Origin: Ophiocordyceps camponoti-saundersi (nom. inval.)
Taxonomy: Eukaryota > Ascomycota > Sordariomycetes > Hypocreales > Ophiocordycipitaceae
Assembly: GCA_003339415.1 (NCBI GenBank)
Contig: PDHQ01000050.1
Span: 1-37,307, forward strand
Length of the DNA stretch: 37,307 nucleotides
Direction of reading: 5' to 3'
Below the pieces are notes generated by a model. It saw only the letters and a program-made list of their open reading frames with translations. It did not search any database and was not told the origin of the DNA. Positions 11,946 to 22,235 of this stretch are shown piece by piece (positions within the stretch are counted from its first letter, which is position 1; the number at the start of each line of letters is the position of its first letter). The position numbers and the translations under genes were made by a program.

Positions 11946-12519
11946 TTCCTCCTAAACCATGCTCTCTACCGGCTTACCCATGCATCCGTTACTCTGCATC
12001 TTGCAACTAGTCAAGTTTCAAGAGGAAGCTCACCTTTGCTTTTTTTTCTTTTCCTTTTTTTCCCCCTTCTCTTCTCCGTTTCTATTTCTGACCTACTTTC
12101 TTCCACTTTCAACTTCGTCTTGTTCGTCATCGTCATCTTTCTCCCGCCCCCGCCGTTTGGAAAAAAGTGCGGATCCTTTTCACTTCCCCCCCCCGCAACG
12201 AGTAACTGACAGGGGCAAACGAGGGGAGCCTTAGAAGGCTTGTCTCGTCCCTTTTTTTTTTTTTAAACTGGGCCTTTGAATCCTTCTGCTCCTTGGTTTG
12301 GGGGTCTGGACGCTTGACTTGAGAGAAAGACAGAGAGAGAGAGCCTTTCTCTTCTCCATCCATCCATACTTACATACGCATACATACGCATACATACATG
12401 CAAAACGCATCATACATACATACATACACTTGCTCCCTTTTTGGCTCTTTCACTGCTTCTTCCGCTTCCTCTTCCTTCTTCTCTGACTCGGACCCCCCCT
12501 TGGCTGGACTCGATCAAGC

Positions 12520-12781
12520 CACACACACACACACACACCCCTCCCTCCCCTCTTCCTTTCTGGCCTCGTACTGACCATACACACACCTCCTACCTCCAAC
12601 CTACATACATACATACACTCACACGCACACACGCACACACCTCACACTCGCACATACATACCTACCTACATACATACATACCTACATACGTACGTACATA
12701 CACGCACACGCACACACACGCATACATATCTACATATCCGATACACACACATACGCACGCACGCACGCACACATGCACATC
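12520..12781 (+). repeat. CA dinucleotide and CATA/CACG tracts
   Basis: A perfect CA run at 12520-12538 is followed by interrupted CATA, CCTA, CACG and CGCA repeats through about 12780. Confidence 0.8.
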
Positions 12782-12839
12782 CGTACGCACTAACACGTCG
12801 ATATCTCGTCTGGTCTCCCCCTCTTCCCCTCCAGCCCCC

Positions 12840-13135
12840 TCTCTTTCTTTTCTCCTTCTCTCTCTCTCTCTCTTCCTCTCTCTTCCTCTCTCTCTCTCTC
12901 TCTTCTTCTCTCACCTTCCCTTTCTCTTCCCCCCCCCCGCTACCCCCCCTCTTCCCCCCTCCCCCCTCCCCTCTTCACACCCTCCTTTGATTTTTTTTTT
13001 CCCCCTTCACGCCACTGAGTTTCGGCCCCGGCTCTCTTTTCTCCGCTCCGGCCGAGCCAGTAGAAAAGAGAGTGAGAGTGAGAGTGAGAGTGTGAGAGAG
13101 AGAGAGAGAGAAAGAGAGAGGGAGAGGGAGAGAGA
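12840..13135 (+). repeat. CT-rich then GA-rich low-complexity tract
   Basis: CT dinucleotides (about 12860-12910), C/T homopolymer blocks (to about 13010) and then GA/GTGA repeats (about 13066-13135). The two halves are roughly complementary and could pair in single-stranded form. Position suggests the promoter of the gene at 13395. Confidence 0.7.
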
Positions 13136-13394
13136 CATAGCCACTACCGAATCAGGCTACTCTCTGAACCACCGTCTCGTCATGTCCCAATGAGGCTTGC
13201 CCGCAGGCCCCCATTCGCCCCGCCGGCCGGCTGCCTCCCATGACCCGGCTCCGGACCCGGTATCCGCTCTGTATGTATGTTTGTATGTATGTCTTTCTGC
13301 TCCTGCTTCTTCTTGTTCTTCTCCTTCTTCTTCCTCCCACTCTTTGCCCTTTCCTCTCCCCCTCCCTTCCCCTTTTTTCCTCCGTAAGCCAGCG

Positions 13395-14229
13395 ATGATG
13401 CTTATCCTGAAGCAGTCGGGCTACAAGTCCGTTCATGATTTTCCCTCTCCTCCTCCTCCTCCGAGCTACCAGGAGGCCACGATGACGACGCCTCATCGGG
13501 GCCTACCTCCGCCCGCGGCCATGGCCCTGCCGCCACAACAGCAGCAGCCGCCGCCGCCGCCGCCGCCTCCGCCGCCTCCGCAAACGGCCCCACCGCCTCA
13601 GCAGCATCACTGGACGACCCTACCGCCGCCTCCTCAGCAGTGGCAGGGCGCCGAGGAGTCGATGAGGACATGGCTCCGCGCAAAGGCAGAGGAGGAGAAG
13701 ACGAGGCAGGAGGAGGAGAGGACCAGGCAGGAGAGCCTGCGGCTGGAACAGCGCCGCGTCGAGATGGACATGTTGAGGGCTTCGCTCGGCGGCGGCATCC
13801 CCCCGCCCATGATCCCCCTCGTCTTCGCCGGCATGGGCGCCGGAGGGACCCTGCCGCAGACGGCTCTGGAGTGGGCCCAGCACTTTATGCAGGCTCAGCT
13901 TCCGAGGCCGCACTCGCCCGCCGATCACGGGTCGTTCGGATACGGGCCCGGAGGCCCCATTTCCGGTCCCGGTCCTTATCCGGCTTCTCCGACGAGGCCC
14001 CGAGGTCAGACCATCGCCGGCGTCTTGGGGAGACACGCGGCCGCACCACCGCTTCCTCCCCCTCCCCCGCCTCCCCTTCCTCCTCCTCCTCCTCCTCCCC
14101 CGCCGCAGCAAGCGGGGCCGTACTCGTCGCAGCAGCAGCAGCATCATCAGGAGTCGAGTCCGTCCATTTACTTTCACCACTGGCAACCTCCTACTTCGCA
14201 ACCTGCCGGCGGAGGCGGTAGCAGCAGCG

Positions 14230-14264
<35 letters not shown>

Positions 14265-14384
14265 GCTGCGGCGGCTGTGGCTGCGGCTGCGGCTGCGGCG
14301 GCTTCTTCTTCTTCTTCTGGCAGGCCCGGCACACCGTCTGGATCGTCTTCGTCTAAGGCTAAGAGGAAGAGAGATTCGCTGTAG
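13395..14384 (+). CDS. Pro/Gln/Ala-rich low-complexity protein, function unknown
   Basis: A single-exon frame of 329 residues from the ATG at 13395 (a second ATG follows directly). The open frame runs further upstream, but that part is CT-rich and repeat-like, so I start here. It begins MMLILKQSGYKS, then has poly-Pro and poly-Gln blocks. A charged helix follows (about residues 92-125; KAEEEKTRQEEERTRQ, LEQRRVEMDMLRASLGGG), then GIPPPMIPLVFAGM, poly-Pro again (about 220-237) and runs of Thr, Ala and Ser (about 275-310). It ends in basic KAKRKRDS, which resembles a nuclear localisation signal. The non-repetitive helix and adjoining segment look like a real conserved core. A regulatory or scaffold role in the nucleus is only a guess. 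An upstream exon is possible: CCAG precedes the ATG. Confidence 0.7.
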
Positions 14385-14554
14385 GATTCTTTTTCTTTGA
14401 TTTGGGTTTTGATTCGGGTAATGGGAGATTTTTTTTCCGCGTCGGCTTGGTGGGAGGGAAGAGGACCGGGGGGGAAGGGGATGAGGCGGGAAGCGGTTCT
14501 GAGATGAGTGTGGATGGCGAGGCGTAAGGGCGTATGAGATGGGGGAAACCACGG

Positions 14555-14578
14555 TCATCATCATCATCATCATCATCA
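14555..14578 (+). repeat. (TCA)8 microsatellite
   Basis: Eight perfect TCA units, continuing as degenerate ATC/TCATC units for about 80 bp. Confidence 0.85.
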
Positions 14579-14899
14579 CCATCATCATCATCTTTATCGA
14601 TTCCATCTTCATCGACTTCATCTTTATCGACTCGATCTTCATCATCATCATCTTTGTCTTTGTCTTTGTCATTTTATCACCATTACCATCATCAACATTG
14701 TCATACAACCACTTCTTCTTTTTTTCTTCTCCTGTTCTTTCTTTTTCTCACATTCGCTTTTTTTTTCCCTTTCATCATGATGATGATTAAAGATGATCAA
14801 GACGGGATTTTTTTAATAGCTTCCAACGGGTATCTAGACGTGATTCCCCCATGTGTTCTTGCAGTTTTATATATAACTCATAACGACAACGTTATTATT

Positions 14900-15025
14900 T
14901 ATTCCATCTATTCCATCTATTCCATCTATTCCATCTATTCCATCTATTCCATCTATTCCATCTATTCCATCTATTCCATCTATTCCATCTATTCCATCTA
15001 TTCCATCTATTCCATCTATTCCATC
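14900..15025 (+). repeat. Minisatellite: 14 perfect copies of TATTCCATC
   Basis: 126 bp is exactly 14 units of 9 bp with no mismatches. Because the period is a multiple of three, it reads open as Ile-Tyr-Ser repeats, but no gene is implied. Confidence 0.95.
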
Positions 15026-16040
15026 TATACGTGATAACCCCCTTTCCCCTTTTTCTTACCACCTACTCCGTATATCCGGCACCGTCATCTCAGTATACAC
15101 TATACAAAGATAAAAAAAAGCACGGAAAGCGACGCATCATAATCCATCCATCCTCTTCTTTCCCCCCCCTTCCTTTTCCCTTACCCTTTTTCTTCTTCTT
15201 CTCTTTCCTCTTTTCCAAATCGAGTCTAACTCCCCATCATCCCCCTGCTGCTCACCCGCGTGGGTTGCGCGTGGCCGATTCAGCGAGCCGGTGAGGAAAA
15301 GACTACGATTTTTTTTTTTTGGTCTGTTTCACCCTTCCCCCCCTTTAGCTGCTTTTCTTTGCTTCTTCGAATACCGCCTTTTTTTTAACATCTTACATGT
15401 ATCGATACTCACGTATTCATGTTTATCATCACGTACGGATATACGAATATATGTATGTAAACATGCATCCGCGTCGGGATGAGGAAAAAAAAAATCCGGC
15501 GGCTTATACCTCCTTTTGGCCGCCTTCGCTTCATCCACCAACTCTCCTTTCCTACCTACCTAGCTAGGGAAATTGCTACCGACTTGTTGGTAGATTTCAC
15601 TCTTGCTTTGCTTTGCTCTGATTCTTCACTGCTTAACTTGTCTCATATCCGTTCGTCCACGCCCAATATTTTCTCTCTGCCTATATCAGACATACATACA
15701 TACATGTAACGTCCATTACCTGCGTCGTTACGACGTGCCGTCTGAACAACATCACTCACCCTCATTCGTATGTAGTATCTACATGCTATATATAATATAA
15801 CACATCATATATCTATCTTTCCCCCTCTTCCCTCCACATAAACCCCTCACTGTCCCCCCCCCCTGGCCCTCTCAGCCGCGTCTCATCTATCCTCGGCATC
15901 TCATCAACTGCCGACGGCATTCAAAACAATGACAGCACCAATATTAATATACATACATACATATCCGCATCGCTGTATGCATCTACAATAGGGTATACGG
16001 AGTACGAAGAGTACTAGTTGGCACAGCATCCGTATAGGTA

Positions 16041-16045
16041 GATAC
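16041..16045 (+). repeat. Target-site duplication GATAC, left copy
   Basis: GATAC directly precedes the 5' LTR and is repeated at 22231-22235 directly after the 3' LTR. Five base pairs is the normal size for Copia-type integrases. Confidence 0.93.
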
Positions 16046-16343
16046 TGTCAGAGGGCTAAGACAAGAGTGGGTTAGGCGTGTGTTTTTGTTATCCCTTAAG
16101 GCGTGCAGTTATTATAGTAACGGCTCCGTAACCTAGGAAACGGAATTCCTATTAGGAAAAAGGGCTATATCCGGGGCAATATATAAGATATAGGAATAAA
16201 GGCTTATTTATAAAAGTATCACGGTATAAGAGGTAGATACGGATAGTTTTTATTATATATATAAAGATAACGATAATTCCCTCCGTTTTAAGAGGGTAAG
16301 TATATTAATTAATATAATTTATACGCCTCCTCCTTATCTAATA
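16046..16343 (+). repeat. 5' LTR (298 bp)
   Basis: Aligns without gaps to the 3' LTR. By eye about 27 positions differ, all transitions of the C/T or G/A type. Most sites where this copy keeps the ancestral base lie in its first 75 bp, nearest unique DNA. Its inner end reads TATCTAATA where the other copy has TGTCTGACA. Confidence 0.96.
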
Positions 16344-16361
16344 GTTATAAGCTTAGTTAGT
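16344..16361 (+). other. Primer-binding site: half-tRNA initiator Met type
   Basis: Directly after the 5' LTR comes GTTATAAGCTTAG. Reversing RIP-type changes (G/A, C/T) gives GTTATGAGCCCAG, which is complementary to the anticodon-loop region of fungal initiator tRNA-Met (GGGCTCATAACC). Priming by the 5' half of that tRNA is known for Drosophila copia. Confidence 0.75.
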
Positions 16362-16399
16362 ACTCTCTAATCTAATTTATTTAATTTTACTATTTTTAT

Positions 16400-19300
16400 A
16401 GCTTATATAACTTATATTTTATAAATTTACTTAATTAATTAAGCCCTTGTAAAAGTAAAGCTATTATTACTTTTTTTAGCGGACTTATAACTTTTAAATT
16501 TATTAATTTTTAATTATAATTAATAATTTTAATAATATAATAATTAATATAATAGTAAACTTTATAATATTAATTAAACTTACTTTTATTCTTAAAAACC
16601 CTAAGGATTAGACTAATTAGTACTAAGATATTATAAATACGGTATAAAGCTATAATATCTAGTTTTTTATAAACCCGGAAATATAAGAAACTTTTATAAA
16701 GCCGGATTAACCGGAAATCCTATCTATAAGCTTAGGAGGTTAAATAAGGAGTAAGACCCCTAACCCTAAGACTCTTTAATTACTTAGAGAAAAATATAAA
16801 ATATTTACCTTTCTAAACTTTTAAGAAAACCTAAAAGAATACTATTAGATAAGGAAAGTATTAGAGGGGATAAATCCTTTTATCCGGGCAGGCCTCTTAT
16901 TAGCTTATTAGTCCCTAATTTAAAGGGACTTTTTACTAAAGGAGAAACTAGTAATATTACGTACCTTTATATAGCTTAGTAATATTACTAAATATAAACT
17001 TACTAAGGATAAGTTACGTAACTTATTCTTACGGGATCCTTTAAAAGGGGATATTAATAACTAAGTTACCTAATTAATTTAAGTATAATATATTTATTTA
17101 TAACTAAATAGCGTAAGGTTTACCGATAAGGTATATATTAAGTATTTTATTTATATAATAAGGGATCGGTATTTTTTATTTATATAAATAATATAATATA
17201 ACCTTAATTTAGTTTACTATAAAGATTACGGAAAAGCTTCTTAATTTATTAACGTTTTTTAAGAGTTTAGGAAAGCTAATTATAAAGCCCCTAAATATAA
17301 TAAGACTAAGAAGAAAATAGCTTTTATTATTTATAATAATCTTAAGTAATAGATAAAGGTAAATACCTTATAGAATAGGGATTAAAATAGCCGCTTAGTA
17401 ATATAAGCCCCTCTTTCTTCTTCTTCCTTTATATAAGTAAATTAGAAGGACCTTAGAGAGCGTAACGCTTAAACTTATATTTAGTATAGTCGAAAATATC
17501 TTTAAGAGTTCGAGAAGAAAGAAAATTACTAAAAAAGGTACTTTTATATTCTCCTAAACTTAATCCCTCCTTTTCTATAAGATCGGGTTAATCTTAATAA
17601 AAACCTTCTTCGATAAGTTATAGATAAGGTAGCTTATTATCGATCGACTTAACGGAAAGTTAATTAATAGAAGAAGGAAAATATAGGAACTACCGGCTAA
17701 CGGAGGGATAAGGAAACCTCGGGTATCTTTATAGCCTTAGGGAATCCCGCTTCGAAGGGTACGGAGATAAAGGATAGCGTTCTCCTTAATAAAAGGTACT
17801 TAATATATATTTTTAACTCCCTTAACTAGTTCGATATTTTTAACCCGAATACCTAAGCTAATCTTACTATTATTATAACTAAGGTTACTACCTTAGGGGT
17901 AGGTATAGTTATACTTATAATAGAAATAGGTTATTATATAACTTTTACTAATATTAAGTTTAACCCCGATTTTAATACTAATCTTATTTTTTTAATAGTT
18001 TTTACGGAAAAGGGTTACGCTTAGAATAACCTTATAAGCTAACTTTATAACTTAAAAAATAACGTAACTCTTTATTATATAGTTATAAGGATTAGGTAGC
18101 CTTAATTATAAGTTATTAAACTAACCTTAATAGCTCTAGTTAACTTATAAGTTCTTTAACTTATTATTAAGATAGATAAGGATTTATAATATATATAGAT
18201 AGGCTACCTAAACGCTAAGGTATAAGCCTCGCTAGGTAAGTTACCGGGGGTTAGTATTAATAAGGCTATCCCGATAACTAACTACGAAATCTATATAACT
18301 ACTAAGCTTAGAAAGGAGAGATTATAGGTACCTTATTAGGCCTCGTAGCCTTAACGCCCTTAGGCTATTATCTCTTTCGACTTATTCTATATAAAACTAA
18401 GCTATAACGGATTAGCTTATTTAGCCCTATTTACTTATAAGCTTACGGGAGAACGAAGGGGGTATAATATCTTTTATAAAACTAACCTACCTACTATATA
18501 AGTTAAATTCGTAGCTTATATCGCGAGATCCTTTAATTTAAAGGTCTCGATTATCCTTACGAACTATAAGAAAGCTTTATTTACTAAGGCCTTCCGTAAG
18601 GATATATCTTTTAAAAGTATTAATATTTAATTTACCTTACTAATATATATATACTAAAACGGTTATACCGAATAATTAGGGGGTATTATAACTTATATAG
18701 CTATATACCTCCTTATATAGTTAAGATTCCCTTATAACTTATAGCTAATAGCTATATATATAGCTATTTACCTCCTTAATAGGATACCTCGTAAGGTAAA
18801 TAGGGGGGTAGCCGTATAGCTAATTAAATAAAAGCTCCGTTAGCTTAAGACTTATAACCCTTAGTAAAAGGGTTATCTATAGGATTATCTTATTTAAAAC
18901 TTATAATATATTAGAGCCTATAATTATAAGGCGTTTCCTATAATAAGGAAGGCACTAAGAGGCCTTTAAAGTAAATTTAATTTAAAGGCTTATATCGGCT
19001 ATTTAGCCGGTATTACCTCCTCCTCGTAATACCTAATTTAAGTGCCCTTTTTAAAAAGGCACTCCCTAATTAATACTTTATTTATAACTTTTAATAAGAA
19101 GGTATTCTATAGCTAGGATTATAAGGATACCCCTTAGCCGGAAAAAGCCTTTCGTTAGGTTTCTATAATTAAAGATTAAGAGGAGGAAGTTAACGATAAT
19201 AATCTCCTTAGGCCTTTATAATAAAAAAAGCCCGGTATACGTAACCCGGCCGGTAACGATACTTAATCTTAAGAAACGCTTAAAAACGCGTTTCCCGGCC

Positions 19301-21060
19301 CTTCTAATTAATCTAGCGTTAAAGAACGGGATAACGGTTATCCTAGCGCCGGACCTATAGATCCCTTAATAAAAGAGGCGGAAATATCCTCTTATACGCC
19401 TCTTACCCCTAACTCCCTTAATTAAATAGGGAATTTAGCCTTTATCCTCTCTTAAGCCCTTATAGATAAGCCCTATTAGGACTATTTACTAGAGCCCCCT
19501 TTTACGTATAAAGGGGCTTACGGTAGGCCCGATAAGGTATAATAGCTAGAGGCTATAAAGGTTAAATTAATAAGGATAGAGGACTATAAAGTTACTAAAA
19601 AGATCTTAATAGCCGCTATGCCCTAAGGGTAATAGTTAATTAATCTTAAATAGGTCTTTATTTATAAGTTTAACTTATAAGGCTTCCTTTAGAAATATAA
19701 AGCCCGCGTTATTATATACGGAAACGAGTAACCGCTAAATAAATTATCTATTTACGCTTATACGCTAGCGGTATAAATATTCCGGCTATTAATAGCCTTA
19801 ATAGCCTATTTTAACCTTAAAGCTTAATAGTACGACTTCGTAAATATATTTTATAATAGTAACCTCGACGAAAAGGTATATTATAAGATACCTTTAGGCT
19901 TTAATAAACTAGGTAGGGTATAGAGATTAAAGAAAGCCTTATATAGGCTAAGATATTTACCCCTACTTTAGTATAAACTGCTTATAGCTTAGTTAAAGGA
20001 ATAAGGCTATAAAGCCGTTTCGGAAAACCCTTATATTATAACGAATAGGAAGATTATCGTTTTCTTCTATATTAATAATCTTATAGCTTTATTTAGGAAA
20101 GATTAAATAGATAAATATACTAAGTTTCGATAAGCTATTAAAAAGGCCTTTTAAATTAAAGATCTAAGGAACCTTCGTTAGTTCTTAAATATTAAGGTTA
20201 TTAGGGATAGGGCTAATCGGCGTCTATTCCTAAGCTAGAAGTCCTACGTTTAAAAAGTTATAACGAAATTTAAAAGGCTCCTAGGAAAGAAAACCCGGCT
20301 ATAGCTAATAATACTTAAGAAAATCCCTCCTTTCGAGGGGTAAATAATAAAAAAAGAGATTAAGCGATATTAGGCTATCGTTAGTAGCTTAATATACGCT
20401 ATAGTTATTACTTAAGCGGATATTACGTTCGCTATTAGCCGCTTAGTATAAGGTCTTATAAATCCCGGCCCTTAATATCTATATTCCGTAGTCTATATTA
20501 TAGAATTCCTTCGTAATACTTAGGACCTCTTAATCGGCTACGATAGTAATAATTTAACTATTATAGCTATATCTAACGCTTCGTTTAGGGATAACTATAA
20601 CTAAAAAAGCACTAGAGGCTTTATTATCCGAGTCTTCGGGGGTATAGTCGTTTTTAAATTAGGTAAGTAGAATATTATTATAACCTTATCTATAAAGGTA
20701 AAGTTCCTAGCCCTCTCTTACGTTATTAAGGAAGTTAGAGCTTTCGAGAGGCTTTATAAGGAAATATAATTTAAGCCTATATAGGATATTACGATTTACT
20801 ATAATAATTTTTAAATAATTAAGCTAATTATAAAAGAGAATTTAAAACTAAAGATAAAGCTTCTTTATATTAATATATACTCTTATTAGTTACGTTAAGA
20901 AGTTTAGTTAGGCTATACGAAGATCGGCTAGATAGAAATTTCCGGTATAATAGCGGATAGACTAATAAAGCCGCTCTAAGAGGAGAAATTCCGTACTTTT
21001 TAGAAGGAAATTAGGCTTATAAAGCTATATACGGATCCGAGGGATTAAAAGGAAGAAAAT
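16400..21060 (+). pseudogene. RIP-destroyed gag-pol of the Copia element
   Basis: Translation on the plus strand shows recognisable polymerase pieces separated by stops. Protease/leader region is near 17850-18060. An integrase-like part lies at about 18200-18850 (ISFDLFY near 18371). Reverse transcriptase spans about 19650-20130, with the KYKARV motif at 19692-19710, YDFVN near 19830, and F-Y-I-N-N-L near 20062-20082 where the catalytic pair YIDD has become asparagines. RNase H is at about 20570-20850, with KSTRGFI near 20605 and LALSY near 20710. gag is presumed before 17700 but I could not identify motifs. No frame is open for any useful length. Confidence 0.88.
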
Positions 21061-21107
21061 ACCTCTTAATTAACTTATTAATTAAAGCCTAAAAGGAAGA
21101 AAATACC
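21046..21107 (+). repeat. Two copies of an 18-bp direct repeat, period 44
   Basis: TAAAAGGAAGAAAATACC occurs at 21046-21063 and again at 21090-21107, with weaker similarity in the sequence following each. This looks like a small tandem duplication at the end of pol. Confidence 0.75.
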
Positions 21108-21531
21108 CTTTATAAGCCTTATTAAAATAAGTAGTTATACTTATTTACTTTTTATCTTATATACCGGATCCGGATTTATATATCCGTAATTAACCTTATT
21201 AATTATAACCCCGGCGTTATTTTAGATTATTATTATTTTTTTACTACTAAACTAATCTTTTTTAAAATCGTTATATATACTTATTTTATTACTTTTTAAT
21301 CGCTATTACGATTATTTTCTTATCGGTTAAATAATACTCTTATCCTAAGATAATCTTCTTTATTATCTATTCTAATCGGGGAGATTACCCTAAAATACTA
21401 TAAACTTACGTTCGTAATATCTTCGTTTTCTCTACGAACTTTTCCTTTCTAATATTTTTAACTTATCTATTACTTTTTTTATTATTAAAGTAATACGGTA
21501 AACTTATTAAAATATATAAAAAGATAAAAAG

Positions 21532-21557
21532 TTAGTAATACCCGAAGGTATTACTAA
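21532..21557. repeat. Perfect 11-bp inverted repeat with CGAA loop
   Basis: TTAGTAATACC, loop CGAA, then GGTATTACTAA. The arms pair without mismatch even though the surrounding DNA is heavily RIP-mutated. It lies in the 3' part of the SINE-like candidate. Confidence 0.85.
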
Positions 21558-21567
21558 TAAGACTAAA

Positions 21568-21677
21568 CTAAGGAAAACCCCTAGCTAGGTAATTTAGCTA
21601 GTTTACTATAATAAAGGGGCCCTTAATCCCCTTATTATAGCTATTAGCTAAGCTACCTAACTAAGGGCCTCCCTTAT
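21568..21677. repeat. Long imperfect palindrome (arms about 50 bp)
   Basis: The left arm 21568-21619 pairs with the right arm 21628-21677 around a short centre. The innermost matches are CTATAATAA/TTATTATAG and GGGG/CCCC, and the outer matches include TAGCTAGGTA against TACCTAACTA. Many mismatches are transitions, as expected if two once-similar arms were RIP-mutated unequally. Confidence 0.65.
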
Positions 21678-21923
21678 ATAGTAGTTCCCGAAAATATATA
21701 TTAAAGAGGTACCGGGAATTAAACCCGGCCCTATTAAGGGCTCGGCTATAAGAATAACCGCTTAACCGTTATCTAATATTTTCTAAGCTAAATAAACTAA
21801 CTTATATACCTTACCGCTAATTAACCCTTAACTCTTTCCTTAATTATTATAAGAAACTTTAATTATACTTTTTAGAAAGTAGATATTACTTACCCGATAT
21901 AGAAAGCGGTATACGTAGCGCCT

Positions 21924-21932
21924 ATAGGGGTA
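21924..21932 (+). other. Polypurine-tract candidate before the 3' LTR
   Basis: ATAGGGGTA sits directly before the 3' LTR, where plus-strand priming should start. It is short and may have been altered by RIP. Confidence 0.4.
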
Positions 21933-22230
21933 TATTAGAGGGCTAAGATAAGAGTAAGTTAGGCGTATATTTTTATTATCCCTTAAGGCGTATAGTTATT
22001 ATAATAATAGCTCCGTAACCTAGGAAACGGAATTCCTATTAGGAAAAAAAGCTATATCCGGGGTAATATATAGGATATAGGAATAAAGGCTTATTTATAA
22101 AGGTATTACGGTATAAGAGGTAGATACGGATAGTCTTTATTATATATATAAAGATAACGATAATTCCCTCCGTTTTAAGAGGGTAAGTATATTAATTAAT
22201 GCAATTTGCACGCCTCCTCCTTGTCTGACA
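21933..22230 (+). repeat. 3' LTR (298 bp)
   Basis: Same length as the 5' LTR, no gaps. Here the last 30 bp (22201-22230, ending TGTCTGACA) keep ancestral CpA/TpG while the beginning is mutated, the mirror image of the 5' LTR. Confidence 0.96.
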
Positions 22231-22235
22231 GATAC
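22231..22235 (+). repeat. Target-site duplication GATAC, right copy
   Basis: Identical to 16041-16045. Joining the flanks gives a plausible empty site (GGTAGATACATATACC). Confidence 0.93.

Larger units (their letters stand above)
9832..13394. other. Intergenic microsatellite-rich region
   Basis: Short frames here are all built from simple repeats (poly-Ser/Phe from CTT, Tyr-Ile from TATA, His-Thr from CACA) and none has a domain. Notable tracts are listed separately. The last 550 bp is CT-rich then GA-rich, a common form of fungal promoter, and leads to the gene at 13395. Confidence 0.55.
14385..16045. other. Intergenic, simple repeats, left flank of the retrotransposon
   Basis: No convincing gene. 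It holds TCA and TCTTTG repeats (about 14555-14670), the 9-bp array and T-rich tracts. CATA clusters lie at about 15690-15703 and 15951-15962. CpA and TpG are ordinary here, so RIP has not spread into this flank. Confidence 0.6.
21459..21770 (-). mobile_element. Candidate nested SINE-like element with tRNA-like head
   Basis: The 11-bp direct repeat TCTAATATTTT lies at 21448-21458 and 21771-21781 and encloses 312 bp. Read on the minus strand, the segment begins with an A-box-like TAACGGTTAAGCGG. A stem-loop with CGGTT/AGCCG arms follows, then a T-arm-like hairpin CCGGG...CCCGG enclosing a B box GGTTTAATTCC (21715-21725), one RIP step from GGTTCAATTCC. The body then contains strong inverted repeats, and the end is A-rich. 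This fits a tRNA-derived SINE inserted antisense between pol and the 3' LTR before RIP. The tRNA acceptor stem is not intact, and AT-rich DNA makes direct repeats cheaper by chance. Confidence 0.42.
16046..22230 (+). mobile_element. Complete, RIP-inactivated Copia-type LTR retrotransposon
   Basis: A 6,185-bp element bounded by two 298-bp LTRs and a 5-bp target duplication. The termini are TG...CA in the unmutated copies (TGTCAG at 16046, CTGACA at 22230). The domain order protease, integrase, reverse transcriptase, RNase H is that of Copia/Pseudoviridae-like elements. The interior is very AT-rich with stop codons throughout. CpA and TpG have been almost fully converted to TpA, while CpG, CpC and CpT survive, which is the RIP signature. 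It cannot encode working proteins. Both flanks keep normal CpA and TpG, so the mutated zone ends at the element edges. Confidence 0.96.

Noticed and set aside
12441..13193. 250-codon frame rich in His-Thr, Ser-Leu and Arg-Glu
   Set aside because: The translation is only CA, CT and GA repeats.
13620..14708. 362-codon minus-strand frame over the low-complexity gene
   Set aside because: It is Arg-rich and Met/Lys repeats from GAT/CAT microsatellites, antisense to the better supported frame.
14900..15025. CRISPR-like regular array
   Set aside because: Units are 9 bp, directly adjacent, without spacers, and the genome is fungal: a minisatellite.
21700..21781. Functional tRNA gene
   Set aside because: The B box and T arm are recognisable but mutated, the anticodon loop has the wrong size and the acceptor stem does not pair.
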